A program made the translations under genes and the position numbers. Source: CAWJLE01 sp963843645 (GTDB lineage Bacteria; Chloroflexota; Anaerolineae; DAOTYC01). From it: 64,000 nt of DNA. The first letter of the stretch is position 1. Each line of letters begins with the position of its first letter. The stretch lies in assembly GCA_963843645.1 (NCBI GenBank), contig CAWJLE010000005.1:1116001-1180000 (forward strand). Reading direction: 5' to 3'. This document shows positions 25,649 to 34,247 of the stretch, piece by piece. The notes beneath the pieces were generated by a model. That model did not search any database. It had not been told where the DNA came from and saw only the letters and a program-made list of their open reading frames with translations.

Positions 25649-26608
25649 TCACGCCAGGCGGGCGGCCATTTCCGGAGCCATGGTTTGGAGGTCCTGGCGC
25701 AGGCGGAGAAGCGCCAGGTCTTTGGCCTTGATCTCCAGCATTACGTCGAAGTCACGAAGCCCCTGGCTCTTGTCCAGGAAGGCCACGAACTCGAACGGGT
25801 TGACGAAGTCGGCGTGCTGGGTCCAAAGCGGAGGCTTGAGTACCCGGACCATCTTGCCGCTTGCCGGGTCGCGTTGATCCATTTGGCGCATCTCCGTGCG
25901 GGGCGAGCTATAGTGGATCTTCGGCGTGACGCCCGACGGCCAGGTTTCGAGGCATCGGTGGAGCGCCTCGCGCAGCGGCATTCCGGAGGGATTGTTGTTG
26001 AGGAAATGCAGGGCGTCGAAGACGATCCTGATGCCGGTCTGTTCGTGGAGCCGCAAGACGTCCGGCACGCCGTAGGAGCGATCGTCGTTCTCTAAGACGA
26101 GGCGCCGCCGGGCCGTTTCGGACAATCGTTTCCAACGCGTCACGAAGCGCTCCATGGCCGCGTTCCGGTCTTCGTACACGCCGCCTACGTGCGTCACGAC
26201 CACCGCCCGCTCGTCGAGTCCCATCATATCGAGCAGCAGGGACTGGCTCTCGATGTCGGCCAAGCTCTTCTCGGCGACGCCAGGCTCAACCGCGCTCAGC
26301 ACGACGTACTGCGATGGATGGAGCGACAGGCGGACGTCTGCTTCGCTCGCCAGCCGCCCAACCTCGGCCAGCTCCTTGCGGCACTCATCGATCTGACCGT
26401 GGAACTGCGGCAGCCCGGGATGCGTCGCGTACGGCGCCAGGTCTGATGACAGGCGATACATCGTGACGCCAATGCGCTGCAGATACACCAGGACGTCACG
26501 CACGTAGGCCAAGCTGACACTCAAGTGCGGGTTGTTCTGCCAGCGGCGCGAGTCGTTCGTTTTCAAATGTGGTTGGCCCAGCACCTTCACGGCAAAACCC
26601 AGTCGCAC
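25649..26608 (-). CDS. uvsE: UV damage endonuclease UvsE/UVDE
   Basis: A 319-residue TIM-barrel endonuclease that nicks 5' of UV photoproducts. Family segments are RLGFAVKVLG at the start, LSSDLAPYATHP, LSLHPSQYVVL, VVTHVGGVYEDR, LVLENDDRSY, IVFDALHFLNN, and KIHYSS, which supply the metal-binding His, Glu and Asp residues. Length is normal for bacterial UvsE. It ends 145 bases before the flavodiiron gene and points the same way. Presence of this repair route suggests exposure to light or desiccation. Confidence 0.94.
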   Translation of the reverse strand: MRLGFAVKVLGQPHLKTNDSRRWQNNPHLSVSLAYVRDVLVYLQRIGVTMYRLSSDLAPYATHPGLPQFHGQIDECRKELAEVGRLASEADVRLSLHPSQYVVLSAVEPGVAEKSLADIESQSLLLDMMGLDERAVVVTHVGGVYEDRNAAMERFVTRWKRLSETARRRLVLENDDRSYGVPDVLRLHEQTGIRIVFDALHFLNNNPSGMPLREALHRCLETWPSGVTPKIHYSSPRTEMRQMDQRDPASGKMVRVLKPPLWTQHADFVNPFEFVAFLDKSQGLRDFDVMLEIKAKDLALLRLRQDLQTMAPEMAARLA

Positions 26609-26699
26609 GAGCGCCTCCCGTTACGCCGCCATTGTAGCGCAAGTGCGGAACATTCTCAAGCGCACGTTAGGTCGGCTGGGAGGACAGAAGCGCATATCG

Positions 26700-26728
26700 T
26701 TGACCCTCCGGTGCAACCATGATATAAT
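26700..26728 (+). promoter_or_regulatory. Promoter of the iorA-like gene
   Basis: TTGACC (26700-26705), 17 bases, TATAAT (26723-26728), 43 bases before ATG 26772. Confidence 0.88.
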
Positions 26729-26771
26729 CGCACTGATCCAAACGCCGCAAAATACAGGGAGGCGGTACTCC

Positions 26772-28445
26772 ATGTCTGCTGACCATCTCATTCTGTCCGG
26801 CGACGAATCTTTCGCTTATGCGGCCCTGGACGCCGGCGTGCGCCTGGTGACCGGCTACCCGGGCTCGCCGAGCTCAGGGACCTTCGAGGCTCTGTTGAAG
26901 ATGACCGCGGCCCGCGACGTCCACGTCCAATGGGCGATCAACGAGTGCGTCGCGTGTGAGATCGCCTTCGGCGCCTCCATAGCGGGCGAACGGACGCTCC
27001 TGTGCGTCAAGAGTGTCGGCCTGAACATTGCCCTGGATCCGTTGATGACGATGGTGCTCACCGGCTGCAATGCCGGCTTTGTGATTCTGCTCGGCGATGA
27101 CCCCGGTGGGTGGGCCTCTCAGAACGAGCAGGACACGCGCATCATCGCCGCTTTGGCCGATACGCCTCTTCTCGAGCCGTCGGATCCGCAGGATGCCTAC
27201 GAGGTCATGCGTGCGGCGTTTCGCTGGTCGGAGCAATACGGGCTGCCGATCATCGTGCGCGAGACGCGGGGGTTGGCGTTAGGCCGCGGCACGGTCGTGC
27301 GGAGCAGCGCCGAGTCGGACCCACCGCCGCCCTATCGCCGTGAGCGGAATCGTTGGATCTCCCTGCCTGAAAATGTGGTCCGCAATCACCGCCGCCTGCA
27401 CGGCAAGTTGGCGGCCATAGAGATCGCCTTCGAAGGCTGCTCGTGCAACCACGTGGAAGGGCACGGTCGTGTGGGTCTCGTCGCCGGCGGTTCCACGTTC
27501 GCGAAACTCCAGCGGGCGCTGGGGCCCGACGTCCTATCCTCCTTTCGTGTCCTCAAGTTGTCGACCTTCCATCCGCTGCCGCGCGGCGTCATCCAGCGCT
27601 TCCTGGCCGGGGTCGGGTCGGCGCTCGTCTTTGAAGAAAACGAGCCTTACCTGGAATGGCGGCTGCGAAGCCTCGCCCACGAAGCCGGCACATCGACCCC
27701 CGTTCTGGGCCGCGAAACCGGCCACCTGCCTTACGGCGGCGAGCTGGACGACGCGCTGATCGTCGCCGCCATCCGGGCATTGGATACGGATGACGGTCAG
27801 ACTGTTCGCCCCGTGTCCGAAGAGCAATCCTCCGGCGGAGCCGGATTGGCCCGTTCCATGCCCAGCCAGAAGCCCCTATGTGACGACTGCCCCTACCTGC
27901 CGCTGTTCGAGACACTGCTGGCGGCAATTGGCCCAGGCGGTGAACGAGAGAAGTATATCGTGGTCGGCGAGCCCGGCTGCATGGTCAGAGCGCAGCTGCC
28001 GCCTCTGGAGCTGATGGACGTGAAGTATTCGCTGGGCTCCAGTTTGGGCCTGGCAGTGGGTCTGGCTGCGGGGCAGCAGCGCCGCAAGGTCGTCGCCATC
28101 ACCGGCGATTCGTCCTTCCTGCACCACGGCTGGGGCGGCCTGGCGGAGGCCGTCCGCAATCACAGTAATCTGCTCGTCATCGTGTTGGACAATGCGGTCA
28201 CTGCTCTGACCGGAGGCCAGCCCCATGCCGGCACGCCGTACGACGCTCGCGGCGAGCCATCGCCGGCGGTCGATCTGGAGCAGGTAGCGCGTGCCCTGGG
28301 GGCGGGACAGGCGCGAGCCATCGACCCTTTCGATCGCGCGGAGATGCGCGCCGCTCTGGATTCAGCGCTACGAACGACCGGCCTGGACGTGATCGTCGCC
28401 CGTCGCCCCTGCCCGCGACTGAGCCGACCGGTGGAAGCCACGTAG
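26772..28445 (+). CDS. iorA: Indolepyruvate ferredoxin oxidoreductase alpha-like, no ferredoxin domain
   Basis: A 557-residue TPP-dependent oxidoreductase of the IorA type. The N-terminal pyrimidine-binding domain has GYPGSPSSGTFEAL and NECVACEIAFGAS; the C-terminal TPP-binding domain begins at CDDCPYLPLFETL and has the GDSSFLHHGWGGL...LDNAVTALTGGQ motif. Classical IorA carries a tail with two 4Fe-4S ferredoxin motifs; this protein ends at CPRLSRPVEAT and lacks them. The partner iorB is not adjacent. GGGAGG precedes ATG 26772; an upstream extension in frame includes the promoter and is rejected. Role may be oxidative decarboxylation of aryl-pyruvates, or the reverse. Confidence 0.85.
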   Translation: MSADHLILSGDESFAYAALDAGVRLVTGYPGSPSSGTFEALLKMTAARDVHVQWAINECVACEIAFGASIAGERTLLCVKSVGLNIALDPLMTMVLTGCNAGFVILLGDDPGGWASQNEQDTRIIAALADTPLLEPSDPQDAYEVMRAAFRWSEQYGLPIIVRETRGLALGRGTVVRSSAESDPPPPYRRERNRWISLPENVVRNHRRLHGKLAAIEIAFEGCSCNHVEGHGRVGLVAGGSTFAKLQRALGPDVLSSFRVLKLSTFHPLPRGVIQRFLAGVGSALVFEENEPYLEWRLRSLAHEAGTSTPVLGRETGHLPYGGELDDALIVAAIRALDTDDGQTVRPVSEEQSSGGAGLARSMPSQKPLCDDCPYLPLFETLLAAIGPGGEREKYIVVGEPGCMVRAQLPPLELMDVKYSLGSSLGLAVGLAAGQQRRKVVAITGDSSFLHHGWGGLAEAVRNHSNLLVIVLDNAVTALTGGQPHAGTPYDARGEPSPAVDLEQVARALGAGQARAIDPFDRAEMRAALDSALRTTGLDVIVARRPCPRLSRPVEAT

Positions 28446-28563
28446 AGGTCGCCGTACGATACGATTCTTCTGATCACAGTTGACCATCACGATCGTAACC
28501 GGGGGCAGCGTTCTTGCGTGGCTCCTCGACACCCAACAACGAGCGAAAGTTGAGACGTGTGGC

Positions 28564-29475
28564 GTGAAATCCAAAGCGATGCTGTATTTGTGTGTCCTGG
28601 GGCTGATCTGGGGCGCCTCCTTCTTGTTCATCAAGGTCTGCGTCGAAAGCATACCCTTGTTCACGTTCATCGCCGGTCGCATGGGTATGGGCGCTGCGGT
28701 GCTGTACCTGCTCCTACGAGCGCGCGGCGAAGACATGCCCCGGCGCAGAGGGGATTGGGGACGTTTCCTCGTGGCAGGGCTGCTCAACGCCCTGATTCCG
28801 TATGCGCTGATAGCCTGGGGCGAGCGCCAGATTTCCAGCGGACTGGCCGCCATCCTGAACGGTTCGACGCCGATCTTCACCGTCCTGATCGCCCACTACG
28901 CGACCTCCGACGAGCACCTGAGTGTCAGCAAAGTGGTCGGCGTCGTCATGGGCTTCGCCGGAGTGGTCATCGTCATGGCGCCGGAGCTGGCCAAAGGCGT
29001 GACATTCGACTGGCTGGGACAGCTGGCCTGCCTGGCGGCGTGCCTCAGCTATGCCCTCGCCATCATATACGTCCGCAAGTACCTGCGCGGTACGCCGGCG
29101 ATCAAAACGTCCATCGGCATGCTCACCTCAGGCTTCGTGCTCACGCTACCGTTTATCCTGCTGACCGAGGATCCGCTGGCGGCCCGTCCTTCTCTCGCGG
29201 CGGTCGGGTCGTGGGTCGCGCTGGGCGTCATGGGCACGGCGATCGCGTACCTGTTCTACTATTGGCTGATCGAGCACGCCGGGGCCACCTACGCCTCCCT
29301 CGTCACCTTCACGTTGCCGCCGATGGGCGTTTTCTGGGGCGCCGTCATTCTGGGCGAGCAGGCCAGCTGGGCCGCGCTGGCGGGGTTAGTGGTCATCGCC
29401 CTCAGCATTCTGGCCGTGAACGGCTATCTGGATGCGCCGTTGTCTCGATTGCTGGCTGTACGAGAATCGACATAA
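28564..29475 (+). CDS. EamA/DMT-family transporter
   Basis: About 303 residues with ten predicted helices in two EamA repeats. It begins KSKAMLYLCVLGLIWGASFLFIKV, a typical first helix of RhaT/YdcZ-like drug/metabolite transporters, and the second repeat starts near DWLGQLACLAACLSYALA. GTG 28564 is the likely start; the frame is open from 28480 but the extra residues are hydrophilic and unlike the family. Substrate unknown. It lies 118 bases after the iorA-like gene. Confidence 0.85.
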   Translation: MKSKAMLYLCVLGLIWGASFLFIKVCVESIPLFTFIAGRMGMGAAVLYLLLRARGEDMPRRRGDWGRFLVAGLLNALIPYALIAWGERQISSGLAAILNGSTPIFTVLIAHYATSDEHLSVSKVVGVVMGFAGVVIVMAPELAKGVTFDWLGQLACLAACLSYALAIIYVRKYLRGTPAIKTSIGMLTSGFVLTLPFILLTEDPLAARPSLAAVGSWVALGVMGTAIAYLFYYWLIEHAGATYASLVTFTLPPMGVFWGAVILGEQASWAALAGLVVIALSILAVNGYLDAPLSRLLAVREST

Positions 29476-29568
29476 CGCGTCTCTGTTGAACTCCGTCCTG
29501 GCTCCAGAGCCGGCTCTCGGGCGCTCCGCCAGGGCCATTCGCGCGAATCGGAGTGCAAAATGAGAAAC

Positions 29569-29597
29569 TTGACAAATTAAGCGAACTGTGGTTTAAT
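29569..29597 (+). promoter_or_regulatory. Promoter of the cold-shock gene
   Basis: TTGACA (29569-29574), 17 bases, TTTAAT (29592-29597). Predicted leader is about 180 bases, long as in cspA-type mRNAs, with GC-rich stems near 29640-29690. The rest of the 29476-29785 gap has no gene. Confidence 0.8.
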
Positions 29598-29788
29598 ATA
29601 GCACGTAGGATGAAGAAGGAGCTTGTTTCGGACGTCGACAGATCTCGGCCACCCAAGCGATACTTTGCCCGGGCGGCCTTTTTAGTTCTCGGTTTCGGAG
29701 CAGGTGTGGTTGGTAAAGTAACCGCTGTCCCATCGCGGGTTTGCTTCCACCCCCCTACAAATACTTCAGGGAAGGAGGTAATTTCGTG

Positions 29789-29998
29789 ATGAGTGACAGA
29801 GTAACTGGAACAGTTAAGTGGTTCAACGCTGCTAAGGGTTTCGGCTTCATCTCTCGGGAAGGTGGCGAAGACGTCTTCGTTCATTACAGCGCCGTTAGCG
29901 GCGGTGGTTTCCGTGAGCTGACCGAGGGTCAGACCGTTGAATTCACGATCGAGCGCGGGCCGAAGGGCCTGCAGGCTGCGAACGTCGTAAAGCTTTAA
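29789..29998 (+). CDS. csp: Cold-shock protein
   Basis: A 69-residue single CSD beta-barrel with nucleic-acid motifs RNP1 (KGFGFI) and RNP2 (VFVHY) in the usual places. It binds single-stranded RNA or DNA. Either ATG 29789 or the adjoining GTG 29786 may start it; GGAAGGAGGT lies seven bases before the GTG and ten before the ATG. It has its own strong promoter, a long leader and a strong terminator, so it is a stand-alone gene. Confidence 0.95.
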   Translation: MSDRVTGTVKWFNAAKGFGFISREGGEDVFVHYSAVSGGGFRELTEGQTVEFTIERGPKGLQAANVVKL

Positions 29999-30021
29999 GA
30001 CGCAGCGCGTCGCAAACACCA

Positions 30022-30050
30022 AAGCCGGCGGGGAAACTCCCCGCCGGCTT
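30022..30050 (+). terminator. Terminator of the cold-shock gene
   Basis: AAGCCGGCGGGG/CCCCGCCGGCTT, perfect 12-bp stem with a five-base loop and a TT tail, 23 bases after the stop. Confidence 0.9.
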
Positions 30051-30059
30051 TTCATTGGG

Positions 30060-30175
30060 CGGTCGGGGTCGGCCATCAGCCAGCCACCAGCCATCAGCGC
30101 TCAGCCCACTACCATTTCCGCCCACCGGTTCCGGCCATAAAATGAACTTGCGGCTGATTGCTGATGGCTGGCCGC
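30060..30175. repeat. Iterated CAGCCATCAGC intergenic repeat, inverted arms
   Basis: The left arm (about 30073-30108) reads GGCCATCAGCCAGCCACC then AGCCATCAGCGCTCAGCC; the right arm (about 30147-30173) is the inverted form, GCGGCTGATTGCTGATGG then CTGGCCGC. A non-repetitive centre of about 40 bases separates them. Similar in build, not in sequence, to the repeats at 1840 and 21905. Confidence 0.6.
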
Positions 30176-30196
30176 TAATGCCCGCTGTTTTCGCTT

Positions 30197-30225
30197 TTGC
30201 CTCCCGCTTTCGCTTATGCTACAAT
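30197..30225 (+). promoter_or_regulatory. Promoter of hisS
   Basis: TTGCCT (30197-30202), 17 bases, TACAAT (30220-30225), 45 bases before the ATG. Confidence 0.7.
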
Positions 30226-30270
30226 ATCGTCGAATTATCGCCGATCTCATCATAGACAGGAGAACACATC

Positions 30271-31593
30271 ATGGGTGCGGTTGTGCCGCCCAGAGTTCCC
30301 CGGGGCATGAGAGACATTCTGCCCGATAAGATGATTCTGCGCCAGTACGTGGAAGGGGTCATCCGCGAGGTGTTCGAGTCGTTCAGCTTCCAGCCGCTGG
30401 CGACGCCCGGCCGTCGAGCTGGCGGAAACGTTGATGGGGAAATACGGTCCTGATGCGGAGAAGCTGATCTACGACGTGAGGCACCGCGAGGGCAAGGAAA
30501 ACCTGGCCCTCCGATACGATCTGTCCGTGCCGCTGTGCCGCGTGGCGGCCATGTATCCGGAGCTGCCCAAGCCGTTTAAGCGCTACCAGATCGCGCCCGT
30601 GTGGCGCGCGGAACGTCCGCAGAAGGGCCGCTTACCGCGAATTCTACCAGTGCGATGCCGATACTGATGGGCACGACCAGCATGCTGGCAGATGCCGAGA
30701 TCCTGAACGTGATCTACGAGATCTTGCGGCGTTTGGGTTTCCGGACAATACGTCATCCGCATCAACGACCGCAAGATCCTCAAAGGCATCGGCCAATTCG
30801 TTGGCTTGGAGGGCGAGCTCGCTCGTCCAGGCTCTACCGGGCGATCGACAAGCTGGATAAGATCGGATTGGATGGCGTGAAAGAAGAGCTCGCGCGAAGG
30901 TGGTATCGACGACGCCGGCGACGGCGCGTGTGATGGAGTTGCTGCGAATTCGCGGCGAGCAGTCGGAAGTGTTGGCCGGGCTGCGCCGGCAACTCGGCGA
31001 TTATCCGGCCGCGCTCGAGGGCATCGACGAGTTGGAGCAGATCACCGGCTACTTGAAAGCCGTCGGTATCCCAGCGGAAAACTACCTGGTGGACTTTGCC
31101 ATGGTGCGTGGGTTGGACTACTACACCGGGCCCATCTACGAAACCATCGTGGAGGAGCCAAAGGTCGGGAGCATCACCGGCGGCGGCCGCTACGACGAGT
31201 TGATCGGCCTGTTCTCGGGAAAGAGCCTTCCGGCCACCGGAACGACGATTGGCATCGAGCGCATCATCGTGGTGATGGACGAGCTGAATATGTATCCGCC
31301 CGATGTCCGGCAGCACGATCAGCGAGGTGTTGGTGACCGTCTTCGATCGCAGCACGCTCGAGGCGTCGCTGACTGCGGCTCAGGAACTGCGTGCGGCCGG
31401 ATTAAAGGTCGAGTTATACCTGGACAGTGGGGCGCTCGGCGATCAGATCCGTTACGCTCTCAAGCGGGGTATTCCCGTACGTGGTCATCTCGGTCCCGAC
31501 GAGATATCCTCCGGCCAGGTCGTGGTTCGCAATTTGGAACACAAATCGCAGGAGAAGGTCGAGCGCGGCCTGATGGCCGGCACAGCTCAGTAA
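30271..31593 (+). CDS. hisS: Histidyl-tRNA synthetase, broken by about eight indels
   Basis: Class II histidyl-tRNA synthetase, about 430 residues if repaired. ATG 30271 follows AGGAG. Order of recognisable parts: PRVPRGMRDILPDK, ALRYDLSVPLCR (motif 2 region begins), RYQIAPVWRAERPQKGR, MVRGLDYYTGPIYE (HisA motif), GGGRYDELIGLFSG (HisB motif), IGIERIIVV and the C-terminal anticodon domain ending GTAQ. Single-base indels occur near 30410, 30630, 30670, 30745, 30825, 30835, 30897 and 31313; most add a base next to an identical one. An essential gene, so sequencing error is far likelier than decay. A second hisS outside the window cannot be excluded. Confidence 0.88.
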
Positions 31594-31636
31594 CTGGGAT
31601 GTCTTCAGCCAATTAAAGGAGTGTTGCAGAGGTATC

Positions 31637-31915
31637 ATGCTTAAGAGAGGCAAGAACAAGAAACAGAAGAAATACAGCGTCAGTCAGATCGTAGTGTGGG
31701 TCATCAGCGTTCTGGTGGTCCTGAGCATGGCGGTAGGTTTCGCGATCAGCGTGCTGCCGCAGCCCGAGCCGTCCACGCCCACGTCCGTGCCCCTGTTCGG
31801 GACGCCGGACGCAAACCCGGCGCTGCCGCTTGAGCTGACCACCCCTGCGCCCGTCGCTCATCGACGTCTGGCCCGGTGCCAGCAGGCGAAGCCCACGCCT
31901 CCGCCCGCGCCGTAA
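31637..31915 (+). CDS. Small membrane-anchored proline-rich protein
   Basis: A 92-residue protein: a strongly basic start (LKRGKNKKQKKYS), one transmembrane helix (about 18-40) and a Pro/Thr-rich outside tail (PQPEPSTPTSVP ... TPPPAP). AGAGG precedes ATG 31637. No family is recognised. The basic start before a single helix suggests an N-in, C-out topology. It follows hisS by 43 bases and may share its mRNA. A frameshift in the tail is possible because nearby genes carry them. Confidence 0.6.
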   Translation: MLKRGKNKKQKKYSVSQIVVWVISVLVVLSMAVGFAISVLPQPEPSTPTSVPLFGTPDANPALPLELTTPAPVAHRRLARCQQAKPTPPPAP

Positions 31916-31939
31916 CAGGAATCAGTGCGCGGATAGTGG

Positions 31940-31993
31940 CACCAGATTTATGTTGGCGGCTTCTCCAGAAGCCCCGCCAACATGAATCTGGTG
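31940..31993. repeat. 54-base imperfect inverted repeat
   Basis: CACCAGATT, ATGTTGGCGG and CTTC on the left pair with GAAG, CCGCCAACAT and ATCTGGTG on the right, with small bulges. It lies between convergent genes and may terminate both, but no U-tract is present. Confidence 0.6.
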
Positions 31994-31999
31994 GTCGCC

Positions 32000-32906
32000 T
32001 TATAGCTCGATTACCATCTCCTCGCGGGCGACTGCAGACTTCGGAAAGTCCCGCTGGCAGTTCCGCTCGATCTCATCAAGCTGCTGATCGGAGTGGGTCG
32101 GATCGTGGTGGAAGAGGACGAGCTTCTTCACCGCCTGCCGCCCGAGCGACCGCAGTTGCCATGCTGGGCGTGCTGTGTCCCCAGCTTGCTTAGGATTGGC
32201 TGCGGCGACGTACTCGTCCTCCGTGTATTGCGCATCGTGGATCAGCACGTCCGCGTCGCGGGCGAAAGCGATCAGCCGCGCGTCGCCTCCAACGTAGCTC
32301 TCGGTGTCCGTGGCATAGACCAGAGTTTTGCCGCGCCAGCTGATCCGATAGATGTTCACTCCGGAGTTGGGATGTGCGTAGCCTCGCAGCAGAGTGTATC
32401 TGCACCGCGTCCGGCGAGGGGGCTCGCTTCTCTCGATGCACGTTGTGTATCTCCGGCTCGCCGTGTCCTCTCCAGGACGATGGCTCCGACTCGTCCGCGA
32501 AGTTGGTGATCAGGTGGAGCGAGCGCAGGTCGCTCAGCGCCACCGGGAACGCCGGAGCCAGCATCGCTCGAGCCAGCGCCTCCTCGATGTCCACGTCGAA
32601 AGATCGTGGTCCGAACATGTACAGCACCGTGGTGCCGTTGTACGCAGGGTCGAAAAAGGGGAAGCCCTGAATGTGGTCGTGGTGGGTGTGGCTGAAGAGG
32701 ATCGTTGCCACCACCGCTGCCTCTTGCCGTGCCAGCTCCTTGCCCAGCCCGATGATGCCCGTGCCGGCATCCAGGATGATCGTGTGGCCGCCGGCTTCAA
32801 CTTCGACGCAGGCGGTGTTGCCGCCGTAGTCCAAGGTACACGGCCCCGGTACGGGGTAACTGCCCCTGACGCCCCAAAATCGGATCACGAATTGGCTCGC
32901 GTTCAT
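32000..32906 (-). CDS. MBL-fold metallo-hydrolase, frameshifted
   Basis: About 300 residues when joined. ATG 32906 begins NASQFVIRFWGVRGSYPVPG, the start of a large group of MBL proteins related to PhnP and phosphodiesterases. The metal motif HxHxDH is present as FSHTHHDHIQGFP, and downstream ligands as DTESYVGGD, IHDAQYTEDEY and FHHDPTHSD. The frame is lost near 32400-32480 and again near 32180. It follows the DUF1786 gene after 53 bases on the same strand. The group includes cyclic-nucleotide phosphodiesterases, but the substrate here is unknown. Confidence 0.85.
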
Positions 32907-32959
32907 GGTTCGTTCATCCCCTGTGCTTCTACTCATCGCCACTAGAACGTGGATGAGAA

Positions 32960-34013
32960 CTAGTCGAGCCACCCCGCCCAGCGCGCGGCCAGGACCAGGC
33001 CGAAACAGCCTGACAGCATCATGTCCCCGTGGGGAGTGGCAAAGTGGTAGTCTAGTGTTTTTGCCATTCGACGATTGGGTCCGGTGACAGCGACGAACTC
33101 GAAGCCCTGGGGTGAGTCACTCTTGACTTTTGGGTAGTCCGGATGTACAATTGCGCCGTGACCATTGTCTTCATACACCTGTTCGTTGTCAATTGTACCT
33201 GACTGTAAGGCCCGGATGTAATGGGCGAGCTTTTCCTCGGTCATAAGCACGGTATGATGCTCGAACAGCCCCAGAATCCGATTGTCTAGGCAAAGAACCC
33301 CGAGAGTATGTTGATTTCCGACGTTAACGATCACCAAACCTTGATTGCGATGGGCCGCGACCAGTGGGTCATCCAGAGCCTCCTAACACGGCCGCCGCAC
33401 AGGTGTCCAGCATCAACGCGCCCGGTGCATCCTGACGGGCAGCCCTCATCCGCGTCAGGTAGTCCGGTAGCTCTGACGCATAGGCGAGTGAAGGCAGCGT
33501 TCCTCCCGCCAGGACAAACTCCTCCCAGTGCTGGAAGCGAAACCGGCGCTGACTGATGCCCAGGCACTCGCCGTGGTCCTGTACTGCTATTGCATAGCGC
33601 TCCGGTAGTTTGACGTCGTAAGGCGCCAGCATCGCTCGCAGTGCTTCTAGGTCGGTGTCGCGGGTGGTCAAGGTCACTGCTTCGGAAGGAGGCGTGGCGA
33701 CAACCTTCACTCCAAGGGCTTCCACTTCGTGAGGATCATCCCTAAGACTCTTAGCTGCCAGGGGAGTCGCGTAGGCGGCAAGCCCCGCTCGCACGTGTTT
33801 CTTCACAGCGCTGGCCAATGGGCCGCCTCCCATCAGGTTGCCCGTCAGGAATACGTTCCGGCCCGCAGCCGTCGCCCGGGCCACCCGGCGGGCCAGCAAC
33901 GTGGTCTGGCTGGGCAGCACCAGCTTTACGCAATTCTCGATGGTTTTCTCCGAGTCGTACAGCAGTATGTCCTGCGTCCCGGCTCCCACGTCGATGGCTA
34001 ACAGTTGACTCAA
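32960..34013 (-). CDS. DUF1786 protein (actin-like ATPase fold), frameshifted
   Basis: Two frames join near 33370 into about 350 residues. The first part starts SQLLAIDVGAGTQDILLYD, a phosphate-1-like loop of the sugar-kinase/actin fold, and has FLTGNLMGGG and YAIAVQDHGECLG; the second has VIVNVGNQHTLGVLC and ends near LAARWAGWLD. These are features of DUF1786 (PF08735), labelled 'putative pyruvate formate-lyase activating' in databases without proof that I know of. The start is TTG 34013. It is probably co-transcribed with the MBL gene. Confidence 0.75.
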
Positions 34014-34059
34014 GAGAGGATTCCTTTCGCTGATGCGTGACGATGTAACTTAAGCCCCC

Positions 34060-34065
34060 ATTATA
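34060..34065 (-). promoter_or_regulatory. -10 box upstream of the DUF1786 gene
   Basis: Minus-strand TATAAT in GTGTTATAATGGGGG, 46 bases before the start codon. The -35 is weak (TTCCGC). Confidence 0.5.
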
Positions 34066-34142
34066 ACACGAAGTGTCGGGAACGCGGAAACAGGTTGACG
34101 GAAACCTGATACCTGAACAGCTATAGATTTATTGAGATTCTT

Positions 34143-34171
34143 TTGACGCGTCGATCCGCAAAGAGTATACT
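34143..34171 (+). promoter_or_regulatory. Promoter of the TCA operon
   Basis: TTGACG (34143-34148), 17 bases, TATACT (34166-34171), 77 bases before acnA. No other promoter is obvious until gltA, so the seven genes may form one transcript. Confidence 0.85.
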
Positions 34172-34247
34172 CTGGCATATTGATTGGCTGCACAACCCCA
34201 GTTGCTTCGCGTGATCGGGAGGTGGCAGCAGGCATAACAGGAGGAAG

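Noticed and set aside
30271..31593. hisS as a true pseudogene
   Set aside because: All catalytic motifs are intact between the indels and the gene is normally essential; clustering of one-base changes points to sequence error.
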